38,607 bases of DNA from Deltaproteobacteria bacterium (GCA_002731275.1 PCBK01000087.1:1-38607); one strand, 5' to 3'. Positions 8,401-16,543 are shown, numbered from the stretch's first letter. Numbers and translations are program-made. The notes: a model not told the origin generated them from the letters alone.

Positions 8401-8970
8401 GAACAGAGTATGCACATCGCACATGAGGCTGGTTTCCCTGAGATCGAGGTGAAGGCGTTGAGCAATATGGCAGGTGTGGCGCTGGCGTTGCAGAAGTTCG
8501 ATGAGGCTGGGGAGTTGTTGCTGCAGAGTTTGGAGATCGCGCGACAATTAAAAGATCGTTGGACGGAGTTCTTGTCTTTGGGGAACCTTGGGGAGCTGCG
8601 TTTGAAGCAAGGAGAGCCGGAGAAAGCGCTTGCGTTTTTGGAGTCTTCCAAAAAGACGGGGGAGGAGATTGGCTCGAAAAATGCGGCATTTCTTGCACAT
8701 TATGCGGCCGCGTTGTCTGCACTTGGGCGTTGGGATGAGGCGAGACTGGTGTGTGGTGAAGCGGAGGAGATTGCCCGTGATTCTGGAAACGTGAAGCACA
8801 TCGTCAGTGTGCTGCTCGTCTCATCGGAGATCCACATTCAAACAGGCGACGCAGACGCGGCGCAGCAGGTCTTACATGAAGCGCTTACACTCGCGACCTC
8901 ATCTGGCCAAAAACCTCTTGAGGACAAGGTCCGCGATGTCCTCGCAAAGATGGATGATGACAGCGAGTGA
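5491..8970 (+). CDS. sAC-like protein: two cyclase-like domains, P-loop ATPase, TPRs
   Basis: About 1159 residues from ATG 5491, preceded by GAAAGAAGAAAGG; an in-frame TTG at 5461 lacks such a site. Domain order matches eukaryotic soluble adenylyl cyclase. Class III cyclase domain 1 has FVDISGFT with metal ligand D32 and GFAGDAF with D82. Cyclase domain 2 (about 235-400) keeps FGDKGG but has FLSFDE where the first metal Asp is expected. The usual VNxAAR motif is altered in both: GIDGCADSEKHA in domain 1 and AVTMAARL in domain 2. Then come Walker A GEAGLGKS (441-448), a Walker B-like LILQLEDGHWLDD near 579-591, and TPR-type helices from about 800 to the end. It is cytoplasmic. It may make cAMP, or be a non-catalytic nucleotide-regulated scaffold. 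It sits 36 bases behind the GH116 gene. Confidence 0.85.
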   Translation: MSHNPLVPSYIAEQDALGHGHGVLKATTQFVDISGFTRLTEKLMEHGKEGAEVLAQTLQFNFDPLVRAVKQAGGFITGFAGDAFTAVYPHEEATPVALRVLQASVKMQDFFTQHGLIENQYGSFQFAVKIGLSWGDVEWDIIETAEDTTTYTFYGEGIDGCADSEKHAEKGDIIYDSSFAGQIGAYACELLEGGYRRFTGNFSSYLPAVVQSTPQGDGARFVPEEIANFPRTGEFRRVAVVFLSFDELPSLTELGRYLQRELNRFGGTFTRFDFGDKGGNCLMFFGAPTGHENDEERAVEFALQLMDDLGDTFNMRAGITQNIMYVGFNGGEERYEFACLGRAVTMAARLMMKAEWGELRCGPRIYQRTQEMFTFASIGAKPLKGFAEPVPLYLAKGRKRREDKELASIAMVGREGELRQLTRGLSGIFSGRAAGLFYVDGEAGLGKSYLVASSRKTLIEARGREAFTWLLAPTHQTLRSPFHPFIYALRTFAGLEPSQTKEEQQARFDEAMTSLKRSLPQEAAALAGELVRVDSFLAALLGLQVEGSLYEQLEPRLRFSNTLSAITSWVQALAWGRPLILQLEDGHWLDDASIQALQMLLQRSLSLPIAVVMTNRFRDDGTSFRLALDASVPVVQIDLNRLTRMGLRGIAEAQLGQAVHDDLVTLLEEKAHGNPLFADQIVGYLKEQGALQEVDGLLAPLQTGVILPEEVSSVLIARLDRLEPQIKDIVQVASILGRQFGTEILKAMLADPASFRDMLEGAAHVGIWKKSRLSVYYFVHALMRDAAYDMQARARLRELHKRAAEVFEVRPHVSGVYAELAYHYEQANVIDKALYYLEKAGDEARDNYQQQDALGFYERMLEHMPEAGEMARRVFLSFAQIMQLLGRIDEGLDYCERAAKALDEPAPKVAYQKAFLIQMQGKFDDSYALIEEAMQLAHELGDKEWEARCLNSLGGLSLYKGDVEGGKQKLEQSMHIAHEAGFPEIEVKALSNMAGVALALQKFDEAGELLLQSLEIARQLKDRWTEFLSLGNLGELRLKQGEPEKALAFLESSKKTGEEIGSKNAAFLAHYAAALSALGRWDEARLVCGEAEEIARDSGNVKHIVSVLLVSSEIHIQTGDADAAQQVLHEALTLATSSGQKPLEDKVRDVLAKMDDDSE

Positions 8971-9350
8971 GTCGAGGCGATGTTTTTTGGGGGGAGGTTG
9001 AATAATCATCAAGGCCTTGCGTCTAAGGCGGCAATAGAAGAAGATCGCTGTGAGGCCGCTACAAAAACCATGATCCCATTTTTGTCGGCGGCAAGGCTAC
9101 TGCAAGGAAAAAAGCGCACGAAGGAGGGCAGTCGATGGAGCCTCAAGCAAGGCATGAGGAGAAGGCATGGCCACCGCCATGTCGACGACGAATCACACAG
9201 CTTGTGGTTTCAACTGCAACCTCAACGTGCGTTTCTTTTTCCTGTATACTTTTTTTCTTGCAGTAGCCTCAGGCATATTGTCATCGCGGTGTCTTTGCGA
9301 TGACCAACTTTGTCGCTCTAATCACCCTTGTTGACAAGAGGAGAGGTTTG
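8971..9350. other. Gene-free interval with a hairpin before the exported protein
   Basis: No credible gene in 380 bases; an open frame at 8980-9303 has no family resemblance and poor composition. A weak hairpin, GCCTT/AAGGC at 9014-9029, lacks a T-tract. A -10-like TATACT lies at 9245-9250, without a good -35. TCATCGC (9281-9287) and GCGATGA (9297-9303) form a perfect 7-bp stem with a 9-base loop, about 47 bases before the next start codon. It could sit in the leader of that gene. Confidence 0.4.
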
Positions 9351-10343
9351 ATGAGTCGTTTGATTTTGGGTTTATCTTTTGCAATGTGTGTCAGTTTGTT
9401 TCACGCACCTGCAGCGCACGCACGTCGTGCGCCACGTATCTGCTTGAAAGCCTCTGCTGTCGCAAGGCAGCTCAAAGCAGCGAAGACACAGGCTCTTCGG
9501 TATGCGCGGTTGTTTGAACGGATGCGTAAGGGAACGTACAAGTCCCACCACGGTTCCGCGCGTACTTTGCAGGGACCGATCATGAGAAAGTTCGCCGATC
9601 ACTTCAAAAAACAAAATATCTACTCACAGTGGAGCAGCTACAAATTGCGCCGCTCTACACTCAACTTTACAAAGGGTAAGTTTACTGCGTTCAAACTTGA
9701 TCTCAGCAAGTTGAACTCCAAAGGTTTTACCCTTGATGGTTTGAAGTCCTCAGGGTGGAAGTTCAAAAAAAGCGCAGGATTGATGCGGCGTGACGAGGAC
9801 ACAGCGCCTTGTCTCGTCAAGAAGAAAATAAGCGCTGCATCGCTCACCAATCTCACCAGAAAATACAGTGCATCTAAACTCCAAGGGATGTACAAGATGA
9901 AGACCTTCCTCAACGCACTCCGTGCGGCGCAGTTGAGTAACTCGATTAACAAGACAAGGACGGCCATCGCGACAGCCAAAAAGACGCTGCGTTATGCGAG
10001 AAAAGCGCGCTACTACAAGCGCAAAGTCCAACGTCTCAATCGTCTGCTGAAGGTGCTCGCGCGTTCTTGTTCGCGTATGCTCAAAAGGAAGCGCAAGCGT
10101 GGTGCGCTTGATCGTACATCCCTTGAAAAGGGCACAACAGTCGCTTCACATGACATCGAAGAAGATGAAGGTATTTGTTCATCCGAGTTTGCATTTGCGG
10201 ATGACACTTCGAGCGCTGATTCTGCGTTGTCTGGTCCGACATTGGGCGCTGGCTTTGAGATCAACTTCCAGACTGTGAACGATATGTTGCAGACGGATGA
10301 GGCCTACAACTCTGGTGCAGAGTCCGCACTTGGTGCCATGTAA
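9351..10343 (+). CDS. Exported basic protein of unknown function
   Basis: Start ATG 9351, with AGAGGAGAGG just upstream. The longer reading from 9300 would bury a good signal peptide. The first 24 residues are a clear type I signal sequence (hydrophobic LILGLSFAMCVSLF core, cleavage after AHA), so the roughly 306-residue mature protein should reach the periplasm or beyond. The body is rich in Lys and Arg with long predicted helices and four or so scattered Cys. The last 60 residues turn acidic (DIEEDEG, FADDTSSADS). No membrane segment follows the signal. I do not recognise a family. Intervals of 380 bases before and 230 after suggest it is transcribed alone. Confidence 0.7.
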   Translation: MSRLILGLSFAMCVSLFHAPAAHARRAPRICLKASAVARQLKAAKTQALRYARLFERMRKGTYKSHHGSARTLQGPIMRKFADHFKKQNIYSQWSSYKLRRSTLNFTKGKFTAFKLDLSKLNSKGFTLDGLKSSGWKFKKSAGLMRRDEDTAPCLVKKKISAASLTNLTRKYSASKLQGMYKMKTFLNALRAAQLSNSINKTRTAIATAKKTLRYARKARYYKRKVQRLNRLLKVLARSCSRMLKRKRKRGALDRTSLEKGTTVASHDIEEDEGICSSEFAFADDTSSADSALSGPTLGAGFEINFQTVNDMLQTDEAYNSGAESALGAM

Positions 10344-10499
10344 GACACTCCCAAAGCTGCCACAAACGCTTCCTTTTCCTTTCTTTCCAACACACCTCTC
10401 CTCTTTGGTTTGCCTTCACACTTTCTCAATTTGTAGCACTTTTCGTCCTTTTGTGATTTGCCCTTCCTGTGGTGCGGGAGTTGTGGTATACATGCAAGC

Positions 10500-10530
10500 T
10501 GTCTTGGTAAGGTGGCCAAGACACATTTTT
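10500..10530 (+). terminator. Hairpin plus T-run ahead of the MscS gene
   Basis: TGTCTTGG (10500-10507) and CCAAGACA (10516-10523) form a perfect 8-bp stem around TAAGGTGG and are followed by CATTTTT. This fits an intrinsic terminator for the upstream exported-protein gene. Because it lies only about 43 bases before the channel start, and a -10-like TATACA lies at 10487-10492, it could instead act as a leader attenuator. The stem is not very GC-rich, so termination strength is uncertain. Confidence 0.4.
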
Positions 10531-10572
10531 GCAGGTCATTGCAGAGAAATCACAGCATTTTTGGAGTATTTG

Positions 10573-12060
10573 ATGCGGAGTCTCAAGAGACTACTTCTGC
10601 CCCTTGTCGTCTTCCTGGCTTTTTTGGGGATTGCGTACTATATGCATGGTTCGTTATCTTCGTTTCGCTCGGAGGCGTTTGACCAAACGCAGAGAATTTT
10701 TTCGTACATCCTCCAAGTGGGGATCTGGTTGTCTGCGGCCTATTTTTTGAACAGGTTGGTGCACGTCTTCATTTGGGATGGCATTGTCTCGGGGGTGTTC
10801 TCTGGTGCGACACCAAGGCTGCTGAAGGATGTTGTTGGCTTTGTGATATATATGGTCGCGATCACGGGGATTGTGGGCTTTGTGTTCAACCGCTCAGTCA
10901 CCGGGATCTGGGCGACATCGGGCGCGATTGGGTTGATCTTGGGTTTTGCGCTGCGCTCGATCATTCTGGATGTCTTCACAGGTTTGGCTATCAACATCGA
11001 CCGTCCCTACAAGATAGGCGATTGGATTATGGTGCATGGTGGTCGTCCTGAGCTTCATATCATCGGCAGCGTGAAGGAGATCAACTGGCGGACGACGCGG
11101 ATCACGACCAAAGATGGGAATGTGCTCATTGTCCCCAACAGTATGATGGGGATGACGATGATCACCAACTTTATGGTGCCAGACGTCCACAACCGCCATG
11201 AGATCTTCTTTACACTGGATTTTTCGGTCCCACCTGATCAAGTTTTACGTATCTTGAACGCCGCGACAAAGGCCGTCTGTACCGAAGATGGACTGAAGGC
11301 TCCTTTGCTCTATCCCAAACCAAAGATCCGCATCATTCGTGCGACGCCGATGGGGGTTGAATACCGCGTACGTTATTGGACCATCCCCAAACATGTATCT
11401 CCAGGGAAAGCTCGTCACATCGTGACAAAGAGTATCCTGGAGCACTTGCAACAGGCGGGCTTGACGCTCGCTTACCCCAAGCAAGATGTGTATCACGAGA
11501 AGATGCCTGTTCGCCAACTCAACTCCCAATCGGTTGAAGACCGTATGCGCTTACTCTCACGGATTGAGCTCTTTGAGAAGCTCTCCAAGGAAGATCTCGA
11601 TCTGCTCGCGACGTCGATGGAGCGGCGATTCTTTGAGGAGAAAGAGGTCTTGATCAAGCGAGGAGACAGTGGGGATTCGATGTTCATCCTCGTTGAAGGT
11701 TTGCTCGAAGTGTTTGCTGATATCCACGGTAATGGAGAAGAGGTGAAGGTCGCGCAGATGGTGCCTGGTCACTTCTTTGGTGAGATGTCGCTGTTAACAG
11801 GAGAGCCACGCTCTGCGACGATTCAGGCATCGACAGACATCATCGCGTACGAGATCACAAAGGAAAATATCAGCATCTTGTTCGGGCGTCGGCCAGAGAT
11901 TGCCGAGAGCATCAGCGAGACCGTCGCGCGTCGTAAGATGAGAGATGTCGAAAAGCGGACCGATATGACGAATGAAGAGAAGGACGAGCAGGCGAGCAGC
12001 TTCTCCACACAAATGCTCAGCAAGATGAAGTCATTTTTTGGGGTGTTTGGGGAAAAGTAA
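10573..12060 (+). CDS. MscS-type channel fused to a cyclic-nucleotide-binding domain
   Basis: 495 residues from ATG 10573 with GGAG at 10563-10566; the frame is open further upstream but has no better start. Hydrophobic helices lie near 6-24, 43-66 and 85-106. The pore-lining helix TM3 of the MscS family follows (about 108-140, GAIGLILGFALRSI). The beta domain includes IDRPYKIGDWI and ITTKDGNVLIVPNS. From about 330 to 450 is a cNMP-binding fold with the phosphate-binding cassette FGEMSLLTGEPRSATI, retaining the Arg that contacts the cyclic phosphate. It should be an inner-membrane channel gated by tension, nucleotide or both. The last 30 bases overlap the end of the convergent TPR gene. It may respond to the cyclase-like protein encoded 1.6 kb upstream. 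Confidence 0.9.
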   Translation: MRSLKRLLLPLVVFLAFLGIAYYMHGSLSSFRSEAFDQTQRIFSYILQVGIWLSAAYFLNRLVHVFIWDGIVSGVFSGATPRLLKDVVGFVIYMVAITGIVGFVFNRSVTGIWATSGAIGLILGFALRSIILDVFTGLAINIDRPYKIGDWIMVHGGRPELHIIGSVKEINWRTTRITTKDGNVLIVPNSMMGMTMITNFMVPDVHNRHEIFFTLDFSVPPDQVLRILNAATKAVCTEDGLKAPLLYPKPKIRIIRATPMGVEYRVRYWTIPKHVSPGKARHIVTKSILEHLQQAGLTLAYPKQDVYHEKMPVRQLNSQSVEDRMRLLSRIELFEKLSKEDLDLLATSMERRFFEEKEVLIKRGDSGDSMFILVEGLLEVFADIHGNGEEVKVAQMVPGHFFGEMSLLTGEPRSATIQASTDIIAYEITKENISILFGRRPEIAESISETVARRKMRDVEKRTDMTNEEKDEQASSFSTQMLSKMKSFFGVFGEK

Positions 12061-13422
12061 GCTCGAAGATGTGGGGAACACTGGGGGGCGTGGGGTGATG
12101 TGGGTTGGCTGTGTGGGAGCAGACTTCGCGATATGAATGATCACGCCAGTAGCGATGGCTGCGCCTCCGATGACAAAGCTGGTCCAGGCTGTCGCGAGCC
12201 ACGCGACGTATTCGGACTCCAACCGTTTAAATTCAGGGCAGTTTTGGCAAGATGTTTCCACCTTCTGCCGTTGTGTGAGCGCTTCGTTTGATTGATAGGT
12301 CGCGATACCACCGAAGATCAACCCTCCTGCACCGACACCGACGAGGAGCCACGTCGCCGGTCCGATGGTTTTTCCTTTGGGAGGAGAGTTTGGACGTTGC
12401 ATCGCCGCGTTTTGTGTCTGCGCAGCGCAATTGATCTCTTGCAAACGTTGTGGGAGTGCCCACTGGTGTCGTTGCTTGAGTTGGCACATTGCGCGTTTCA
12501 ACTCAGTTCTTCTGTTGGTGTACGTGTCCCACATCGTGACAAAGCGCCTACGGGCTTCGGAGTCGCGTTTGAGCAGGATGAGCAGCTCTGCTTGTGAGAG
12601 CAACGCTTGCCATTCAAGGGTCGCACCGTTGGCTTGCTGTACGAGGTTAGGGCGAAGGGCTTGTCTTGTTCGCTCGAACCATTGGTAGGCTTCGAGGTGA
12701 CGGTTTTGTTTGGAAAGCGCCGATGCGTGGTGGTACAAAGACATCGCGTACGCATATCCACGGAGACGGACGAGGGAGATGTACATGCTGATGGAGCGGA
12801 CAGGCTCGATCAATGCGCGCCTCGTGACGGTTGTATAGCCCGGCGCAGAGATCGTGATGGTGATCGTCCCGTCCTGTACGTCGAAATATTTTTTCGTTGC
12901 GTGATTGAGCGCTGTGGTCGTCCTGGCCTGGATTAGACCTGTGCGGTCTTTGATCGCGGTGGTGCTGTGGGTGGGGAGGATTGTGAGGATCAGCTCTGAG
13001 AGCAGCTTGCCTTGGAGTTTGGCAAATTGTCTTTTGAGTCGTTTGTAGTAACGAGAGGCTGGCGAAGGGGCTTGTTTCCACAGAAGCTCCAAGACGGAGC
13101 GAGAGGCGCGATAATCGCGTAAGCGTCTGTACACGACTGCGATGCGAAAGAGCGACTCCCAGCGCCCCTTCACGGCTCTACGGCTGCTCCCTGTGAGGAT
13201 GCGGATGACACGTCGATACCGTCGTATTGCGCCTTTATAACGTCCTCTTCTTACGAGCCGGTTGGCCCGACGGAACTCGGCTCTTGCGCGTCGGTATTTG
13301 CTCCTCGCGTCTGTTTGTCGTGGGACGCAACACAAACACACCATCAACACGCAGAGCGAGAATAGGAGTGAGGGGAGCGGATACGTGAGCTGCGTCAGAT
13401 TGTGTGCGCGGAGGTTTTCCAT
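12031..13422 (-). CDS. Membrane TPR-like protein with a PEGA-like segment
   Basis: 463 residues. A long N-terminus carries a signal or anchor helix (about 17-33, SLLFSLCVLMVCLCC) with a possible cleavage near TDA-R. A highly basic helical region (42-140) has TPR-like spacing. A PEGA-like beta segment lies around 145-219 (DGTITITISAPGYTTVTRRAL). More helical repeats follow, then two hydrophobic helices (about 352-374 and 408-430) and a Pro-rich tail. Such repeat-plus-two-helix proteins often follow kinase genes in myxobacteria. The start lies 33 bases after the kinase stop, so the two are probably co-transcribed and functionally linked. The ribosome site is weak (AGAGAAAG). The 3' end overlaps the channel gene by 30 bases. 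Function unknown. Confidence 0.75.
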   Translation of the reverse strand: MENLRAHNLTQLTYPLPSLLFSLCVLMVCLCCVPRQTDARSKYRRARAEFRRANRLVRRGRYKGAIRRYRRVIRILTGSSRRAVKGRWESLFRIAVVYRRLRDYRASRSVLELLWKQAPSPASRYYKRLKRQFAKLQGKLLSELILTILPTHSTTAIKDRTGLIQARTTTALNHATKKYFDVQDGTITITISAPGYTTVTRRALIEPVRSISMYISLVRLRGYAYAMSLYHHASALSKQNRHLEAYQWFERTRQALRPNLVQQANGATLEWQALLSQAELLILLKRDSEARRRFVTMWDTYTNRRTELKRAMCQLKQRHQWALPQRLQEINCAAQTQNAAMQRPNSPPKGKTIGPATWLLVGVGAGGLIFGGIATYQSNEALTQRQKVETSCQNCPEFKRLESEYVAWLATAWTSFVIGGAAIATGVIIHIAKSAPTQPTHITPRPPVFPTSSSLLFPKHPKK

Positions 13423-13455
13423 TCTGTGCTTTCTCTGTGGTGATTTCGATGTTGC

Positions 13456-15387
13456 CTAGATATCTTTATCTCGGCCAAAGAGATCATCATCATTTTCGCC
13501 ATTTTTTTTGCGCTTCTTGCGCCTTTTGCGCTTTGTCTTTCGATATCTTCGTCTGTATTTTTTACGCCGTCGTACACGCTTCTTTTTCTTGAGGATGAAG
13601 CTCAGGATACGCGATTGTCCTGGGTACCAGGTGTGATCGATCGTGATGTACCCTTTTTTTCTAACCTGGATCGCCGTGGGAGCGAGCTGTGTAAGGGTTA
13701 ACGAACAAGGAGAGCTACAAGGTTGTTTGCCCTCCAAGGTGACAGTGGCTGTTGGCGCTGACTTCACTGTCAATTGGACACGTTGGGGGACGAAGGCTCT
13801 TTTCCTCGCCACCGGGAGTATCGGTTGAGGAGCGGGGATGCGAGATGGTACGGAGATGGCGGAGATGGGACGAACGGTTGGAAGTTGTGTGCGGGGAGGG
13901 GATGTTGGGCGTTGTTTAGCCAGTCGTTTTTGAGGTTGCGTGTCCATGCTCAGGATGTATACGAAGCTGAGCAAACCCGCGATAATTGCGGCGATACCAA
14001 ACCCTCCCAGTAGCAGTATTGTTGTGCGCTTTTTCGATGGTGTCGCTTGCTTGTGGTTTTCCTCAGTCCTCTCCTTGGAGAAATCCGGAGGCGCTGACTC
14101 TGTTGTGGGATGGTAATAGGGAGCCGCAGAGCCTCGAATGGACGGAAGCGATGGCGAGCTTGGCTGAAGTTGCCGTGTGTGTTGGTTGTGTACGTATGAT
14201 CTCGTCGAGGAGATTGGAGTCATTCCATCTTGCTGACCGTGTGGGATGGAAGCGCTCCCGATGGGTACACCGAGTGAGGCTGTGTGTTGGGCGCTGTGTG
14301 AGCTGTTTGGGGTGTGAGAGGTCGGCAGCGGTTGTTGTTGGAGCTGCTTGGCGGGACTACGCGAGCCGCTCTCTGCGTCGAAGTAGGGCTTGGAGTGGAT
14401 CTGTTGGATTCTGGGGAGTGATGGGAGTTCTCGAAGCGCTTGTAACAGCGCTTGCTTGAATGACAGGACGTCTCTCGGTCGTCCTTCTGGGTGGAAGGAC
14501 AACGAAGCGTGGAGCAATTGGGAGAGAGTCGTTCCTTGTAGTGCCGGACAGTGCTTTGTGATGGGGGTCAGTTGGTTCGCGAGCTGCATCGCGAGGACTT
14601 GCTGAAAGGGGCCTTTTGGGATGGGTGTCTGGCCTGTGATGGCTTTATAGATGATGACACCAAGGGCGTAGATATCCGTTCTGTGGTCGACCTTTCGCCA
14701 ATCCCCACTGGCTTGCTCTGGCGACATGTAATGTGGAGTACCAAGCGCCATCTGGGACATGGTCAGGCGTCGGCTCTCGTCTTCTTGGATGACTTTTGCG
14801 ATCCCAAAGTCGAGCACTTTTGGGATCTCTTGTCCGTCGGCTTGTCTATTGAGGAAGATGTTATCGGGTTTGAGATCTCGGTGGATGACGCCTTGCGAGT
14901 GTGCGAGCGCGAGGGCGTCACAGATCCCTGTAAATAAAAAGGCGAGTCGCTCTGGAGAGAAGTGTTCACCGTTGCGAATGGCGCGACCGAGACTGCGCCC
15001 TTCGAGATACTCCATGATCATGAACATGCCGATGTCATCTTGCCAGCCAAAGTCCGCAATGTGCACGACGTTTGGGTGTTGAAGGCGCGATGAGGCGATC
15101 GCTTCGCGTCGGAAACGTTCACATAATTCTTCGTCGGAGGCAAATTGTGGGTGGAGTATTTTGATGGCGTAGTGAGCGTGTGTGTGGATGTGAGCGGCTC
15201 TGTAGACAGAGCCCATGCCACCTTTTCCGATCTTCTCTTCTAGACGGAAGACGTTGATAATTCGACCAATTAAGGGATCAGATTTAGATGTTTTTAGAAA
15301 CGCACCACAAGAAGTGCAGCTCGACCTTTCCGCTGGTTGAGGGGAACCACAAGATACGCAGTGAATGGTCGCCTGTTGCATGCTCAT
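13456..15387 (-). CDS. Ser/Thr protein kinase with zinc ribbon, membrane helix and PEGA domain
   Basis: 643 residues. An N-terminal zinc ribbon uses C10, C13, C24 and C27. The kinase domain (about 47-320) is complete: GKGGMG loop (54-59), K76, HRD (169-171) with N176, DFG (193-195), the APE equivalent SPE (222-224), and D238 in TDIYALG. A Pro/Ser/Gln-rich linker (about 340-455) leads to one transmembrane helix (456-480). Outside the membrane are another linker and a PEGA domain (about 536-600) with a CSSPC pair. The end is a very basic K/R tail (600-628) capped by an acidic stretch. It is predicted to be an active inner-membrane sensor kinase whose extracytoplasmic part may bind envelope polymer. 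It is followed by the TPR/PEGA-like gene 33 bases on, and preceded by its own promoter. Confidence 0.92.
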   Translation of the reverse strand: MSMQQATIHCVSCGSPQPAERSSCTSCGAFLKTSKSDPLIGRIINVFRLEEKIGKGGMGSVYRAAHIHTHAHYAIKILHPQFASDEELCERFRREAIASSRLQHPNVVHIADFGWQDDIGMFMIMEYLEGRSLGRAIRNGEHFSPERLAFLFTGICDALALAHSQGVIHRDLKPDNIFLNRQADGQEIPKVLDFGIAKVIQEDESRRLTMSQMALGTPHYMSPEQASGDWRKVDHRTDIYALGVIIYKAITGQTPIPKGPFQQVLAMQLANQLTPITKHCPALQGTTLSQLLHASLSFHPEGRPRDVLSFKQALLQALRELPSLPRIQQIHSKPYFDAESGSRSPAKQLQQQPLPTSHTPNSSHSAQHTASLGVPIGSASIPHGQQDGMTPISSTRSYVHNQHTRQLQPSSPSLPSIRGSAAPYYHPTTESAPPDFSKERTEENHKQATPSKKRTTILLLGGFGIAAIIAGLLSFVYILSMDTQPQKRLAKQRPTSPPRTQLPTVRPISAISVPSRIPAPQPILPVARKRAFVPQRVQLTVKSAPTATVTLEGKQPCSSPCSLTLTQLAPTAIQVRKKGYITIDHTWYPGQSRILSFILKKKKRVRRRKKYRRRYRKTKRKRRKKRKKNGENDDDLFGRDKDI

Positions 15388-15447
15388 AAAGTGCTGTCAC
15401 CTTCCGTGGAGATGTCGTCCTTTATAGGGAACCTATATAAAGAAGAG

Positions 15448-15475
15448 AGTATGCGTTTTGGTGCCATTCTGTCAA
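15448..15475 (-). promoter_or_regulatory. Sigma-70-type promoter for the kinase operon
   Basis: Read on the minus strand, a perfect -35 TTGACA (15475-15470) is followed by 16 bases and CATACT (15453-15448), four of six matches to the -10. It lies in the 130-base gap between the M42 peptidase stop and the kinase start and would start transcription near 15440. A near-palindrome, CTTTATA/TATAAAG at about 15419-15441, overlaps the expected start site and could be an operator. Confidence 0.55.
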
Positions 15476-15517
15476 GAATGTGGTGTCGTGGAGAGGGTGT
15501 ATGAGTGGGGGAAGAAG

Positions 15518-16543
15518 TTATTGGACAGGGGCTTCGCAGTACGCCTTGAGGAGGCTGAGGGTGGCGCGGAGATCATCGGGGTGGATTGTCTCGGTGATCG
15601 TGTGGATGTAACGTGTGGGGATGGAGAGGGTGATGGCTTTGCTGCCACCGCGACTTCTCTGCAAGGCACCCGCGTCGGTCCCGCCACGTGGGAGGAGTTC
15701 CAGTTGGTGGGGGATGTTGTTCTTCTCCGCGAGCTCGATCATCTGCTCCCGCAGTCCGTGGTCGGAGATCATGGAGCTGTCGAACACTTTGATCGCGGTG
15801 CCTTTGCCCAGCTCGGAGATGTAGTCTTCTTCATCGATACCAGGCGTGTCACAGGCGAGGGTGACGTCGATCGCGATGGAGACATCTGCGTCAACTGTAA
15901 ATGCGCTCGTCACGGCGCCGCGCAGTCCGACTTCTTCCTGGACGGTGAAGACGACGGCGATGTTTTGTGTGGGTTGTGTCAACTCTTTGAGCAGATTGAT
16001 CCCAGTCCAACAAGCTGTTCGGTTGTCCATCGACTTGCAACTGACGTACTGTCCGATCTCGACAAAGTCCTGGTTGAGTGCAACGGGGTCGCCCACGCGA
16101 ACTTTCTTTTTGACTTCTTCTGCAGGGAGTCCAAGGTCGATGTAGAATTCTTTGACCTCGGGTACTTTTTTGCGGTCTTCAGGTGTTGCGATGTGGATGG
16201 GAGGACCACCGGGGTTCATCGTGCCGACGATTTTGCCGCTGCGTGTGTTGATTGTGACTCTTCTGGCGAAGAGGTTTCTGGTGTCGAATCCACCAGCAGC
16301 TTGCACGCGGACATAGCCCTTTTTGTCGATATATCGGACATAGAATCCAATTTCATCCATGTGGCAGGCGACCATCACCCAACGATCAGAACCTTCACAG
16401 AGACGCTTGCAGATCAAATTACCCATGGGGTCGATTTCGTAGCTGTCAACGTGATCTTTTACTTGTTCGAGGATGAAGTCACGTACTTCTTCTTCTCTGC
16501 CAGGTACTCCCTGTAATTCACATAACTGTTGCAGTAATTTCAT
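15518..16543 (-). CDS. M42 family metallo-aminopeptidase
   Basis: 341 residues, a full-length member of the M42 (glutamyl aminopeptidase/FrvX/tetrahedral aminopeptidase) family of cytoplasmic dinuclear metal peptidases that trim peptides from the N-terminus. Expected residues are all visible: H61 in ACHMDEIGF, D173 in SMDNR (bridging Asp), E203-E204 in QEEVG (general base and ligand), D226 in AIDVT, GGTDA at 287-291 and H314 in RYIHT. The start ATG 16543 has AGGA four bases and AGAAGGA further upstream. It lies 180 bases after hrpB on the same strand. Substrate preference cannot be read from the sequence. Confidence 0.92.
   Translation of the reverse strand: MKLLQQLCELQGVPGREEEVRDFILEQVKDHVDSYEIDPMGNLICKRLCEGSDRWVMVACHMDEIGFYVRYIDKKGYVRVQAAGGFDTRNLFARRVTINTRSGKIVGTMNPGGPPIHIATPEDRKKVPEVKEFYIDLGLPAEEVKKKVRVGDPVALNQDFVEIGQYVSCKSMDNRTACWTGINLLKELTQPTQNIAVVFTVQEEVGLRGAVTSAFTVDADVSIAIDVTLACDTPGIDEEDYISELGKGTAIKVFDSSMISDHGLREQMIELAEKNNIPHQLELLPRGGTDAGALQRSRGGSKAITLSIPTRYIHTITETIHPDDLRATLSLLKAYCEAPVQ

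Noticed and set aside
8980-9303. 107-codon open frame between the cyclase-like and exported-protein genes
   Set aside because: Basic, low-information composition, no family likeness and no good ribosome site.
15458-16516. 352-codon plus-strand open frame
   Set aside because: It lies opposite the M42 peptidase, whose catalytic residues are all present; the plus-strand frame is a shadow.
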